Shown: positions 1 through 5,991 of the stretch, in pieces
How the letters are laid out: each line of letters opens with the position of its first letter
Position numbering within the stretch: the first letter of the stretch is position 1
Position numbers and translations under genes: made by a program
NCBI GenBank assembly: GCA_016282215.1
Contig: JAEEKC010000031.1
Span: forward strand, 1 to 6,003
Origin: Lachnospiraceae bacterium
GTDB taxonomy: Bacteria > Bacillota > Clostridia > Lachnospirales > Lachnospiraceae
Length of the DNA: 6,003 nucleotides
Reading direction: 5' to 3'
The notes under the pieces: model-generated
What the model was told of the DNA's origin: nothing
Databases searched by the model: none
Seen by the model: the letters and a program-made list of their open reading frames with translations, nothing else

Positions 1-149
1 ATGGTAGATAAAAAGTACCTGGTACAGACAAAGGTCCAGGGCCCCACGTGCTCCATGCCGACAGTCTGTGCAACGAAAGCGATGCCCCAGATAAAAGCCG
101 TCAGTAAGAGCAGCAGAGAACTGATGATCTTGATCTTTTCTTTTTTCAT
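1..149 (-). CDS. EamA/DMT-family transporter, N-terminal part (runs off the left edge)
   Basis: Translating the minus strand from the ATG at 149-147 gives 49 open codons to the window edge. The protein begins MKKEKIKIISSLLLLLTAFI and continues with WGIAFVAQTVGMEHVGPWTF. A short positively charged N-terminus followed by a first membrane helix carrying the (T/A)-x-x-W-G-x-x-F-(V/I) pattern and then the 'VGP(W/F)TF' stretch is typical of EamA/drug-metabolite transporters, ten-helix inner-membrane carriers that export small metabolites or drugs. The start is supported by AAGG at 161-158, eight bases upstream. An ATG at 154-152 is out of frame and hits TGA at once. A good promoter lies at 228-256 and the TetR-type gene diverges from it, so this transporter is a likely target of that regulator. 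The substrate cannot be told from this fragment. The family call rests on one helix and its flank. Confidence 0.78.
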   Translation of the reverse strand, partial: MKKEKIKIISSLLLLLTAFIWGIAFVAQTVGMEHVGPWTFVCTRYFLST

Positions 150-227
150 CTCATTTTCCTTGGTAAGTTATCAGATGTTTATTGTCTGCCTTTTTTATAC
201 CGGACTTTCTGCAAACAACCAAAGACG

Positions 228-256
228 AGTATACCTTTTTTTTTCAGGCGCGTAAA
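228..256 (-). promoter_or_regulatory. sigma-A-like promoter for the leftward transporter gene
   Basis: On the minus strand, TTTACG (256-251, 4 of 6 to TTGACA) is followed after exactly 17 bp by TATACT (233-228, 5 of 6 to TATAAT). The predicted transcription start is near 221, giving a leader of about 70 nt before the transporter ATG at 149. The spacer contains an A9 run on this strand. The -35 lies 12 bp from the -35 of the rightward promoter, so the two are back to back and could be co-regulated. Prediction from sequence only. Confidence 0.6.
236..244. repeat. T9 homopolymer inside the transporter promoter spacer
   Basis: There are nine consecutive T on the plus strand (A9 on the minus strand) between the -10 (228-233) and -35 (251-256) of the leftward promoter. 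The full spacer is CC-T9-CAGGCG, 17 bp. Gain or loss of one base would change the spacer to 18 or 16 bp. Further T runs lie nearby at 191-196, 261-267 and 331-336, so the tract sits in a generally T-rich control region. Confidence 0.75.
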
Positions 257-268
257 GTGATTTTTTTC

Positions 269-297
269 TTGACGAATCATGGAAAATGCCCTAAAAT
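269..297 (+). promoter_or_regulatory. sigma-A-like promoter for the TetR-type gene
   Basis: TTGACG (269-274, 5 of 6 to consensus) is separated by 17 bp from TAAAAT (292-297, 5 of 6 to TATAAT). The predicted start is near 304. A T7 run (261-267) directly upstream of the -35 could act as an UP-like element. The resulting leader of about 70 nt contains the palindrome at 310-327. No convincing terminator follows the TetR gene, so transcripts from here could continue into the RpiR-type gene. Confidence 0.62.
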
Positions 298-309
298 AAC
301 AGTTGTTAC

Positions 310-327
310 CAACCTGATTCAAGGTTG
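310..327. promoter_or_regulatory. candidate operator: 18-bp palindrome with CAACCT/AGGTTG arms
   Basis: CAACCT-GATTCA-AGGTTG has perfectly complementary 6-bp arms around a 6-bp centre. It sits at about +6 to +23 of the predicted rightward transcript, a position where repressor binding would block the TetR gene's own promoter. A second, overlapping pair, GTTG (302-305) and CAAC (310-313), adds symmetry upstream. The half-site ACAACC recurs at 215-220, just downstream of the predicted leftward start. The size and divergent context fit a TetR operator, but no second full copy is seen. As RNA the palindrome could form only a short hairpin without an adjacent U run. Confidence 0.4.
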
Positions 328-361
328 TCATTTTTTCAGCGGAAATCATCATATTTTCTAC

Positions 362-367
362 GGGGGG
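362..367 (+). promoter_or_regulatory. unusual G6 ribosome-binding site of the TetR-type gene
   Basis: Six consecutive G end five bases before the ATG at 373. This is not a canonical AGGAGG, but a G-rich stretch at that distance can pair partly with the CCUCC of 16S rRNA. It is the only plausible ribosome-binding site here and supports ATG 373 over an in-frame TTG at 325, which lies within the candidate operator. Confidence 0.45.
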
Positions 368-372
368 TTATC

Positions 373-927
373 ATGGCAAGAAAAATCAGCATCACCCAGG
401 ATGTGATCAAAAACGCAGCCTTTGAGCTGGCCAGAGAGGAAGGGTTAGAAGCAGTTACGGCAAGGAAACTTGCGACAAAAGCTGGCTGCTCCACACAGCC
501 GATCTTTCGTGTGTATTCCAAAATGGAACAGCTGCACGAAGAGATCTTTTTAATGACGGTGCATTATTTCTCGGACTTTTATGAAAGCGGGAAGATGGGA
601 GAAAAGCTGTCCGACAAACCTTTTGTGCAGTTCGGGCTGTTGTATATTGCCTTTGCGGAAAAAGAACCGAAACTGTTTTCCATGCTCTTTTTATCAGGCA
701 ACAGATACGGCAGGAGCCTGTATGAGCTGCTCAACGGTTCTACCGGTGCTTTTGCACTGGAAATGACAAGGGCAAAAAATGCAGGGGTGAAAGATCCGGG
801 TGCCCTTTTTATGAAGATGTGGATCTTTATCCATGGCGCAGCTTGTATGTCCCTCACAGGTGATTATGACCTGCCCAAAGAGGAGACGCTGCGGCTGCTT
901 GAGGAGACCTACGACAAGAACGCGTGA
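373..927 (+). CDS. TetR/AcrR-family transcriptional regulator
   Basis: This 184-residue protein has the length and layout of a TetR repressor. The N-terminal part (about residues 5-52) is a TetR-type HTH: TQDVIKNAAFELAREEGLEA leads into a recognition region around VTARKLATKAGCSTQPIFRV, followed by YSKMEQLHEEIF. The C-terminal helices form the ligand and dimer domain. W150 with H154-G155 (in MWIFIHGAACMSL) resembles the W-x3-HG motif of WHG-type TetR C-terminal domains. Such proteins usually release DNA when a small hydrophobic ligand binds. ATG 373 is chosen because the HTH starts right after it and a G-rich site precedes it. Upstream in-frame sequence is not TetR-like and overlaps the promoter region. 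The divergent EamA-type transporter is the obvious target, together with autoregulation through the palindrome at 310-327. The ligand is unknown. Confidence 0.9.
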   Translation: MARKISITQDVIKNAAFELAREEGLEAVTARKLATKAGCSTQPIFRVYSKMEQLHEEIFLMTVHYFSDFYESGKMGEKLSDKPFVQFGLLYIAFAEKEPKLFSMLFLSGNRYGRSLYELLNGSTGAFALEMTRAKNAGVKDPGALFMKMWIFIHGAACMSLTGDYDLPKEETLRLLEETYDKNA

Positions 928-991
928 TTATAGAGTTTCCTTCGAGAATGGAGCAGTTCGTATCATCATTTCTGAGTTAAAAGAGGACATT

Positions 992-1972
992 ATGGCAGAG
1001 CAGAAAGGAATCGGCATTACGGCGTATCAGTCGCCGGAGCCCGAACAGAAGCGGGATCTGATCAGCATCATGAATGAGAAGTATCCCCGCATGAGCAAGA
1101 ATCATAAAAAGATCGCAGCTTACATTGAAGAGCATTATGAGACCGCAGTCTTCATGACGGCGGCAAACCTCGGAAGACAGCTGGGGATCAGCGAATCCAC
1201 GGTGGTGCGTTTCGCATCCGGCCTTGGATTTGACGGCTATCCGAAATTCCAGAAGGAACTGGAACGCTGGGTACAGGGGAAATGGAATAATGTGCAAAGG
1301 ATCGGCGCACAGTTTCGCGGCAGTTCACAGTCGGAGATCCTCGATGCGGTCCTTCGGTCCGATATGGACAAGATCGCGGATACGATCCAGAACCTGGATG
1401 AGAAGGCCTTTTCCACAGCGGTGGACATCCTGCTTTCGGCAAAGCATGTATATGTACTGGGACTTCGTACCTGCGAGCCGCTGGCAAATTTCCTGTCCTT
1501 TTATCTGTCACAGATCCGCGGGGATGTGATCCAGCTGCGGACCACCTCCATGAGTGAGCTTTTTGAGCAGCTGATCCATATTGACGGAGAGGATGCCATC
1601 GTCGGCATCAGCTTCCCGCGTTATTCCATGCGGACCTTAAAAGCGCTGGAATTTGCCAATGATAAAAATGCAAAAGTCATTACCCTGACCGATAATATCC
1701 ATTCCCCGATGAACCTGTATTCTTCCTGCAACCTGCTGGCCAGGTCGGATATGTTTTCCATCGTGGATTCCCTCGTCGCCCCGCTGTCAGTCATCAATGC
1801 GCTGATCGTGGCACTTTGCGTCAAGGATCCGGAAGGGGCGAGGAAAAATCTCGAAGCCATCGAATATGCCTGGTCCAATTATCAGGTCTATCAGCATGAT
1901 GAACTCAACTTCCTCGATGATGATCTGTTCGAGGTGCCGCAGGATGAGGGATCGCAGGACAAAAAAGAATGA
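992..1972 (+). CDS. MurR/RpiR-family transcriptional regulator (HTH-SIS)
   Basis: This 326-residue cytosolic regulator has the two-domain RpiR architecture. Residues about 20-95 form the N-terminal helical HTH_6 domain, with MSKNHKKIAAYIEEHYE followed by the recognition region LGRQLGISESTVVRFASGLG (60-79) and the family's typical FDGYPKFQKEL. Residues about 145-280 form an SIS fold: KHVYVLGLRTCEPLANF, then the second loop GISFPRYSMRTLKALEFA (205-222), then VDSLVAPLSVINALIVAL. SIS domains in this family usually sense phosphosugars. This subtype has GLRTC and SFPRYS loops rather than the Ser-rich GxGxS/SxSGxT loops of well-studied sugar sensors, so its ligand is uncertain. The C-terminal tail is acidic. 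The start at 992 has AGAGG at 982-986. The frame stays open upstream to 833, but that part overlaps the TetR gene and lacks family similarity. The gene lies 64 bp after the TetR gene and overlaps the flavoprotein gene by 4 bp. No sugar-catabolic gene adjoins it. Confidence 0.92.
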   Translation: MAEQKGIGITAYQSPEPEQKRDLISIMNEKYPRMSKNHKKIAAYIEEHYETAVFMTAANLGRQLGISESTVVRFASGLGFDGYPKFQKELERWVQGKWNNVQRIGAQFRGSSQSEILDAVLRSDMDKIADTIQNLDEKAFSTAVDILLSAKHVYVLGLRTCEPLANFLSFYLSQIRGDVIQLRTTSMSELFEQLIHIDGEDAIVGISFPRYSMRTLKALEFANDKNAKVITLTDNIHSPMNLYSSCNLLARSDMFSIVDSLVAPLSVINALIVALCVKDPEGARKNLEAIEYAWSNYQVYQHDELNFLDDDLFEVPQDEGSQDKKE

Positions 1973-3285
1973 GTGATCGGTTGAAAGTCGTAGTCATCGG
2001 CGGCGGAGCGGCCGGCATGATGGCAGCCATAACGGCGGCCGGATGCGGCGCTGACGTTACCATATGTGAGCAAAACGAAAAACTCGGAAAAAAACTGTTC
2101 ATTACGGGAAAAGGAAGATGCAACCTGACGAATGAAAGCGATCCGGCAGCGCATCTGTCCCAGGTCGTCAGTCATTCCAAGTTTTTATACAGCGCAGAAA
2201 ATGCATTTGATGCGAACCGTACAATGGATTTTTTCAGCGGGCTCGGCCTGAAGCTGAAAACGGAACGGGGAAACAGAGTATTTCCCGAAAGCGACCATTC
2301 ATCGGACGTGATCAGAGCATTGGAATATGAATGCAGACGGCTTGGCGTGGAAATCCTGCTGAATACCAAGGTAAAAGCGATCCGGACGAAAACAATTGTG
2401 AAAGACGAAACAAATGAAAGTACGGATACGGATAAAAAAGGGCGGCAGACCCTGTATCAGGAGATCTGCACGGATATTGTTTTACAAAACGGAAACGTCC
2501 TTCCCGCAGACCGGGTTATCCTTGCAAGCGGCGGCGTATCCTATCCCCTGACAGGCGCTGACGGAAGCGGCCTTGCCATGGCCGGGAAAGCTGGCCACAG
2601 CGTAACGAAACTATATCCCGCGCTGGTGCCGCTGATCACGCAGGAAAACTGGACGGCGGACCTTGCCGGGCTCTCGCTTCGCAATATAGCGGTCACGGTG
2701 AAAGACGGCAAAAAGAAACTTTACGAAGAATTCGGCGAAATGCTGTTTACCCACAGAGGCGTCAGCGGTCCCGTGATCTTAAGTGCCAGCAGTTTTATCA
2801 CAAAGGCGTTGGAAGAGGGAAAAAAGCTCGATCTGCTGATCGACTTAAAACCCGCACTCAGTGAAGAAGTGCTGGATAAGCGGCTGCTGCGGGAGATCGA
2901 AGAGGCGAAGACAAAGCAGCTGAAAACCATGATGGCATCGCTCCTTCCGCAAAGCCTGATACCGGTTGTCTGCATGCAGGCCGGCGTTTCCGATACGGTC
3001 AGATGCTGTGAGCTGGGCAAAAAACAACGGCGGGCACTTTTGGAAACCTTAAAGAGCCTGCACCTGACACTGACCGGAACGGAAGGGTTTGCCCAGGCCA
3101 TCATTACCCAGGGCGGGGTCGCAACAAAAGAGATTGATCCGAAGACCATGGAGTCGAAGATCGTGAAACATCTGTATTTCGCCGGAGAATGCATCGATGT
3201 GGATGCACAGACAGGCGGATACAACCTGCAGATCGCCTGGTCCACAGGCCGCGCAGCGGGACTGAGCGCTGCAAAACCGGATTGA
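1969..3285 (+). CDS. HI0933/BaiN-like FAD-dependent oxidoreductase (flavoprotein)
   Basis: This 438-residue protein matches the HI0933-like flavoprotein family (also annotated as 'aminoacetone oxidase family FAD-binding enzyme' or BaiN). The N-terminal Rossmann motif VVVIGGGAAGMMAA (7-20) binds FAD. It is followed by the family signature GKKLFITGKGRCNLTN (40-55). Further family motifs are ASGGVSYPLTGADGSG (186-201), FTHRGVSGPVIL (260-271) and the C-terminal FAD-closing segment FAGECIDVDAQTGGYNL (404-420), followed by AWSTGRAAG. One member, BaiN of Clostridium scindens, was reported to reduce 3-dehydro-bile acids, but the family is widespread and mostly uncharacterised, so no symbol is given. 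A hydrophilic stretch at about 145-159 (KDETNESTDTDKKGR) looks like a surface-loop insertion and may explain a length slightly above the roughly 410 residues usual for the family. The start ATG overlaps the RpiR stop as ATGA, with AGGA at 1956-1959, which implies translational coupling. No signal peptide is seen, so the protein is cytosolic. Confidence 0.9.
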   Translation: MSDRLKVVVIGGGAAGMMAAITAAGCGADVTICEQNEKLGKKLFITGKGRCNLTNESDPAAHLSQVVSHSKFLYSAENAFDANRTMDFFSGLGLKLKTERGNRVFPESDHSSDVIRALEYECRRLGVEILLNTKVKAIRTKTIVKDETNESTDTDKKGRQTLYQEICTDIVLQNGNVLPADRVILASGGVSYPLTGADGSGLAMAGKAGHSVTKLYPALVPLITQENWTADLAGLSLRNIAVTVKDGKKKLYEEFGEMLFTHRGVSGPVILSASSFITKALEEGKKLDLLIDLKPALSEEVLDKRLLREIEEAKTKQLKTMMASLLPQSLIPVVCMQAGVSDTVRCCELGKKQRRALLETLKSLHLTLTGTEGFAQAIITQGGVATKEIDPKTMESKIVKHLYFAGECIDVDAQTGGYNLQIAWSTGRAAGLSAAKPD

Positions 3286-3328
3286 AAAAGATGATCGGTG
3301 AAACAGGCAGGATAAAAGACCTGACAAA

Positions 3329-3350
3329 ATGATATCATGCATGAATTCAT
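3329..3350. promoter_or_regulatory. paired ATGA-NN-TCAT palindromes, candidate operator before the kinase gene
   Basis: In the 81-bp gap before the kinase, ATGATATCAT (3329-3338) and ATGAATTCAT (3341-3350) are each perfect 10-bp palindromes, arranged as direct repeats with a 12-bp period. The junction between them, TCATGCATGA (3335-3344), is a third perfect palindrome. The array ends 16 bp before the kinase start and just ahead of its ribosome-binding site. Such an array could bind a dimeric regulator. I see no well-spaced -35/-10 pair nearby, so its relation to transcription is unclear. Confidence 0.35.
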
Positions 3351-3356
3351 AATGGC

Positions 3357-3362
3357 GAGGGG
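3357..3362 (+). promoter_or_regulatory. ribosome-binding site GAGGGG that decides the kinase start
   Basis: GAGGGG at 3357-3362 lies four bases before the ATG at 3367, with its AGG core six bases away. The in-frame ATGs at 3337 and 3352 have no comparable purine-rich site at a suitable distance, and the one at 3337 falls inside the palindrome array. ATG 3367 is therefore the preferred start. The ATG at 3379 is a less likely alternative. Confidence 0.6.
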
Positions 3363-3366
3363 CTTT

Positions 3367-5991
3367 ATGAATGATAATATGACAGGAAAAGAATATGAAT
3401 TTCATACGACCATGCACCTGATCATGCTGGTGGCGATGACACTGGTTTCCCTGATGATCCTGGTTCTGACGTTTGTGATCGGACTGGACATCTGGATGGT
3501 ACCGGTTGTCTGCGTGGGAACCGTTATCGGCTGGGCCATGCGGTTTTCCGGCAGCGTACCGAGGATCGTGCAGGTTTATTTTTGTGCGCTGTTTTTGATG
3601 CTGCAGTGTTTTTATATTTCAGCCAATGAAGGCAGCATCCATGACAGCGGGGCTATTTTAGTAGTGCTTGTGATCATGCTGGCTTTCACCGGCGAAAAGA
3701 TCCTGCTGATCGGTGGTGTTATCAGTGGTTATGCAGGTGTCCTTCTCAATCTCTATATCCAGAGCAAACAGTCCGGCTCGACGCCCGGCAGGAGTGAGGT
3801 AATCGGGATCATCTGGCAGTTTGTGATCATTGTTTTTGCAGCCTTTTTTGTCTATCGTATCAGCGAGGCCTGGAAGAATACGGAAAAAGAATTCTTATCG
3901 GAGATCGACATGGTGGAAGAAGAAAACGCCAGAGTGAACAACTTCCTTGCCAATGTATCTCATGAGATCCGTACCCCTATCAATGTAGTCATGGGCTTGT
4001 CTTCCGTACTCGAACAGGAAAAACTCCCGGATTATGTCAGGGAACGGGTGGACGCCATTTCTCTGGCAGGCCACAGGGTGGCAGAGCAGATCGGTGATAT
4101 CCTGGACTTTACCGAAGTGGATATGAGCGATATTACCGTGACGCGCGAAACCTACAGTATCGGTTCCATGGTCAATGATCTTTTAATGCAGCTGGCCTTT
4201 ATGGAAAACTACGGGCTGGATCTGGTGGTGGATCTTGAGCCTCAGATCCCAAGCGGTCTGCGGGGGGATGCCGGAAAGCTCAAAAAGATCCTCTGGCATC
4301 TGGTCAGCAACGGCTATAAATTCACGAAAAGCGGCGGCGTTAATCTGCATATCGGTTATATCCGTCGTGACTATGGCATCAATCTGCTGCTGGAAGTTTC
4401 GGATACCGGCGTGGGCATGTCGGAGGAAGAACTTGAGCATATCTATGAAAAATTCTATCAGTCCGATTCCGGCCGTTCCCGTATGTCCGGCGGTCTGGGA
4501 CTCGGTATTCCCATTGTCAACGGTATGACGCTTGCCATGGGCGGCGTGCTGGCCATCGAGAGCAAGGAAGGGGAGGGGACGGTTGTTCGTATCAGTATCC
4601 CTCAGGAAGTGGTGGATGAAGATCCCTGCCTGTATGTGGAAGGGCGTGAAAACTGTGTGGTTGCCGGTTATCTCGGCTTTATGACCACCGGTCATCCGGG
4701 CATCCGGGATTATTATATTACCATGATCGCTCATCTGTCGCAGGGGCTCGGCATTCCGTTCCACAGAGTGGAATCGAGACAGGAGCTGGAAAAACTGGTA
4801 GAAATCAGTCCCATTACCCATCTGTTTGTGGGGACCGGCGAATACCTGGAAAACAAAGCATATATTGAAGAGCTCTCAAGGAATATGAATGTGGCACTGG
4901 TTGCGGATATCGGATATACCGGCGGTGCAGGCGGAGGTGTGACGATTCTGCCAAAGCCCTTCTATGGTGCCCAGATTGTCAACTTCTTAAACCACGTATT
5001 TGATGAGAACAAACTGTATGATGAAAAAATGACCACGCCGGGGATCCGTGCCCTGGTAGTGGATGACGAACCCATGAACCTGCTGGTTGCCAAGGGTATT
5101 TTTGAAGCCTATGGAATGCAGGTGAATACGGCCGGTGGTGGTGCAGAGTCTATTGAAATGTGTCAGCATACCGATTATGACATCATCTTCATGGATCATA
5201 TGATGCCCGGCATGGATGGCGTAGAAGCCATGAAGATCCTGCGCGCCAATGCGGCAAAGAATAAAAAGGAGCTCTGTATCGTGGCGCTGACGGCCAATGC
5301 CATCAGCTCCGCTAAAGAGATGTTCTTATCGGAAGGTTTTGACGGCTTCATCGCAAAACCCGTGGAAATGTCAGAACTCGAGCGTGTCTTAAAACGTGTC
5401 CTGCCGAAGAATGCCATCGTTTATCAGAAAAAAGAAAACACAGGCAGCTACGAATGGAATCTTGAAGGCATGGGAAGCGGCACCCTGCGTGAGATCACAA
5501 AAGTGTCCTCAAAAGCCTATGTCAACAGGAATCCCGCACCTCCAGAGGATGAATTTGCGGCATTGAAAAAACAGGGCGTTGATATTGAAAAAGGCCTTGG
5601 ATACTGTCAGCATGAGATCCCCTTCTATAAAGAGGTGCTGCGGGAGTACGCAAAGGACCGCGACAGGAAACTGGCGGATCTTGATAAGATGTATGAAGAA
5701 AAGGACTGGGAGCTGTATAAGATCAAAGTCCATGCCATCAAGAGTACATCCAAGATGATCGGTGCCATGGCCTTATCGGAAGAAGCAAAAGAGCTGGAAA
5801 ATGCTGCCGGCAAAAAAGATGAACCATATATCTGTGCAAAGCATGCAGATATGCGGGAGGCTTACGAAAAGATGATCCATGCCATCGAGGTGGCCTGCGG
5901 GATCGAAGGGCAGACAGATGATGATGACGGAATGATGGAATTTGCGCCTGCATCCGATGAAGGATCCATACAGGAAGGAGGCAAAGCATGA
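3367..5991 (+). CDS. membrane hybrid sensor histidine kinase (6TM-HisKA-HATPase-pseudoREC-REC-HPt)
   Basis: This 874-residue protein is a self-contained phosphorelay. Residues about 17-165 hold roughly six hydrophobic helices (near 17-40, 42-58, 66-85, 94-108, 111-131, 145-165) with little extracytoplasmic sequence, so sensing may occur in or near the membrane. A coiled-coil-like linker leads to HisKA with H199 in NVSHEIRTPIN. The HATPase domain (about 300-415) shows the N box around N315 (HLVSNGYKFT), G1 D346-T-G-V-G, the F box IYEKF (359-363) and G2 GGLGLG (375-380). Residues about 421-545 look like a degenerate receiver ending in LPKPF (K530). A true receiver (about 560-680) has D566-D567, acceptor D610 (FMDHMMPGMDG), T642 and K664. 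The HPt domain (about 739-845) has H789 in HAIKSTSKMIGA. The tail is acidic. No output domain is present, so phosphate from H789 presumably goes to a separate response regulator. The signal is unknown. The next gene overlaps by 4 bp. Confidence 0.93.
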   Translation: MNDNMTGKEYEFHTTMHLIMLVAMTLVSLMILVLTFVIGLDIWMVPVVCVGTVIGWAMRFSGSVPRIVQVYFCALFLMLQCFYISANEGSIHDSGAILVVLVIMLAFTGEKILLIGGVISGYAGVLLNLYIQSKQSGSTPGRSEVIGIIWQFVIIVFAAFFVYRISEAWKNTEKEFLSEIDMVEEENARVNNFLANVSHEIRTPINVVMGLSSVLEQEKLPDYVRERVDAISLAGHRVAEQIGDILDFTEVDMSDITVTRETYSIGSMVNDLLMQLAFMENYGLDLVVDLEPQIPSGLRGDAGKLKKILWHLVSNGYKFTKSGGVNLHIGYIRRDYGINLLLEVSDTGVGMSEEELEHIYEKFYQSDSGRSRMSGGLGLGIPIVNGMTLAMGGVLAIESKEGEGTVVRISIPQEVVDEDPCLYVEGRENCVVAGYLGFMTTGHPGIRDYYITMIAHLSQGLGIPFHRVESRQELEKLVEISPITHLFVGTGEYLENKAYIEELSRNMNVALVADIGYTGGAGGGVTILPKPFYGAQIVNFLNHVFDENKLYDEKMTTPGIRALVVDDEPMNLLVAKGIFEAYGMQVNTAGGGAESIEMCQHTDYDIIFMDHMMPGMDGVEAMKILRANAAKNKKELCIVALTANAISSAKEMFLSEGFDGFIAKPVEMSELERVLKRVLPKNAIVYQKKENTGSYEWNLEGMGSGTLREITKVSSKAYVNRNPAPPEDEFAALKKQGVDIEKGLGYCQHEIPFYKEVLREYAKDRDRKLADLDKMYEEKDWELYKIKVHAIKSTSKMIGAMALSEEAKELENAAGKKDEPYICAKHADMREAYEKMIHAIEVACGIEGQTDDDDGMMEFAPASDEGSIQEGGKA
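5975..5981 (+). promoter_or_regulatory. strong ribosome-binding site AAGGAGG for the next gene
   Basis: AAGGAGG lies inside the last codons of the kinase gene, six bases before the ATG at 5988. Its near-perfect sequence and spacing are the main evidence that a gene starts at the right edge. Confidence 0.7.

Noticed and set aside
194..222. Alternative leftward promoter TTGGTT-17-TATAAA.
   Set aside because: The -35 matches only 3 of 6 bases. The TTTACG-17-TATACT pair slightly upstream is clearly better, though a secondary start here cannot be excluded.
1..255. Plus-strand open frame across the left edge (84 residues).
   Set aside because: It is antisense to the transporter start and to the promoter region. 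Its composition is not protein-like in the second half, and the minus-strand reading gives a recognisable EamA N-terminus with a ribosome-binding site.
325..372. Upstream TTG start that would extend the TetR protein by 16 residues.
   Set aside because: The extension is not part of a TetR fold, lies in the candidate operator and lacks a ribosome-binding site. ATG 373 fits the family N-terminus.
421..545. The first finding in the list carries DNA coordinates inside the TetR gene.
   Set aside because: The observation itself concerns the control region at 205-330; the span given there should be read as 205-330, not as a claim about the TetR coding sequence.
833..991. N-terminal extension of the RpiR-type protein into the TetR gene.
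   Set aside because: It overlaps the TetR coding region out of frame and has no family similarity. ATG 992 has a good AGAGG site.
928..991. Promoter or terminator between the TetR and RpiR genes.
   Set aside because: TATCAT at 961-966 has no adequate -35 at 16-18 bp, and there is no hairpin with a U run. Nothing could be supported.
3276..3299. Possible hairpin ACCG...CGGT after the flavoprotein stop, as a terminator.
   Set aside because: The stem is only about 4-6 bp with a bulge, and no U tract follows.
2721..3350. Long minus-strand open frame opposite the flavoprotein gene (209 residues).
   Set aside because: It is antisense to strongly conserved flavoprotein motifs and has no recognisable domain. 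It is a shadow frame.
4183..4821. Long minus-strand open frame opposite the kinase gene (212 residues).
   Set aside because: It is antisense to the HATPase motifs, His-rich as expected from a shadow, and has no recognisable domain.
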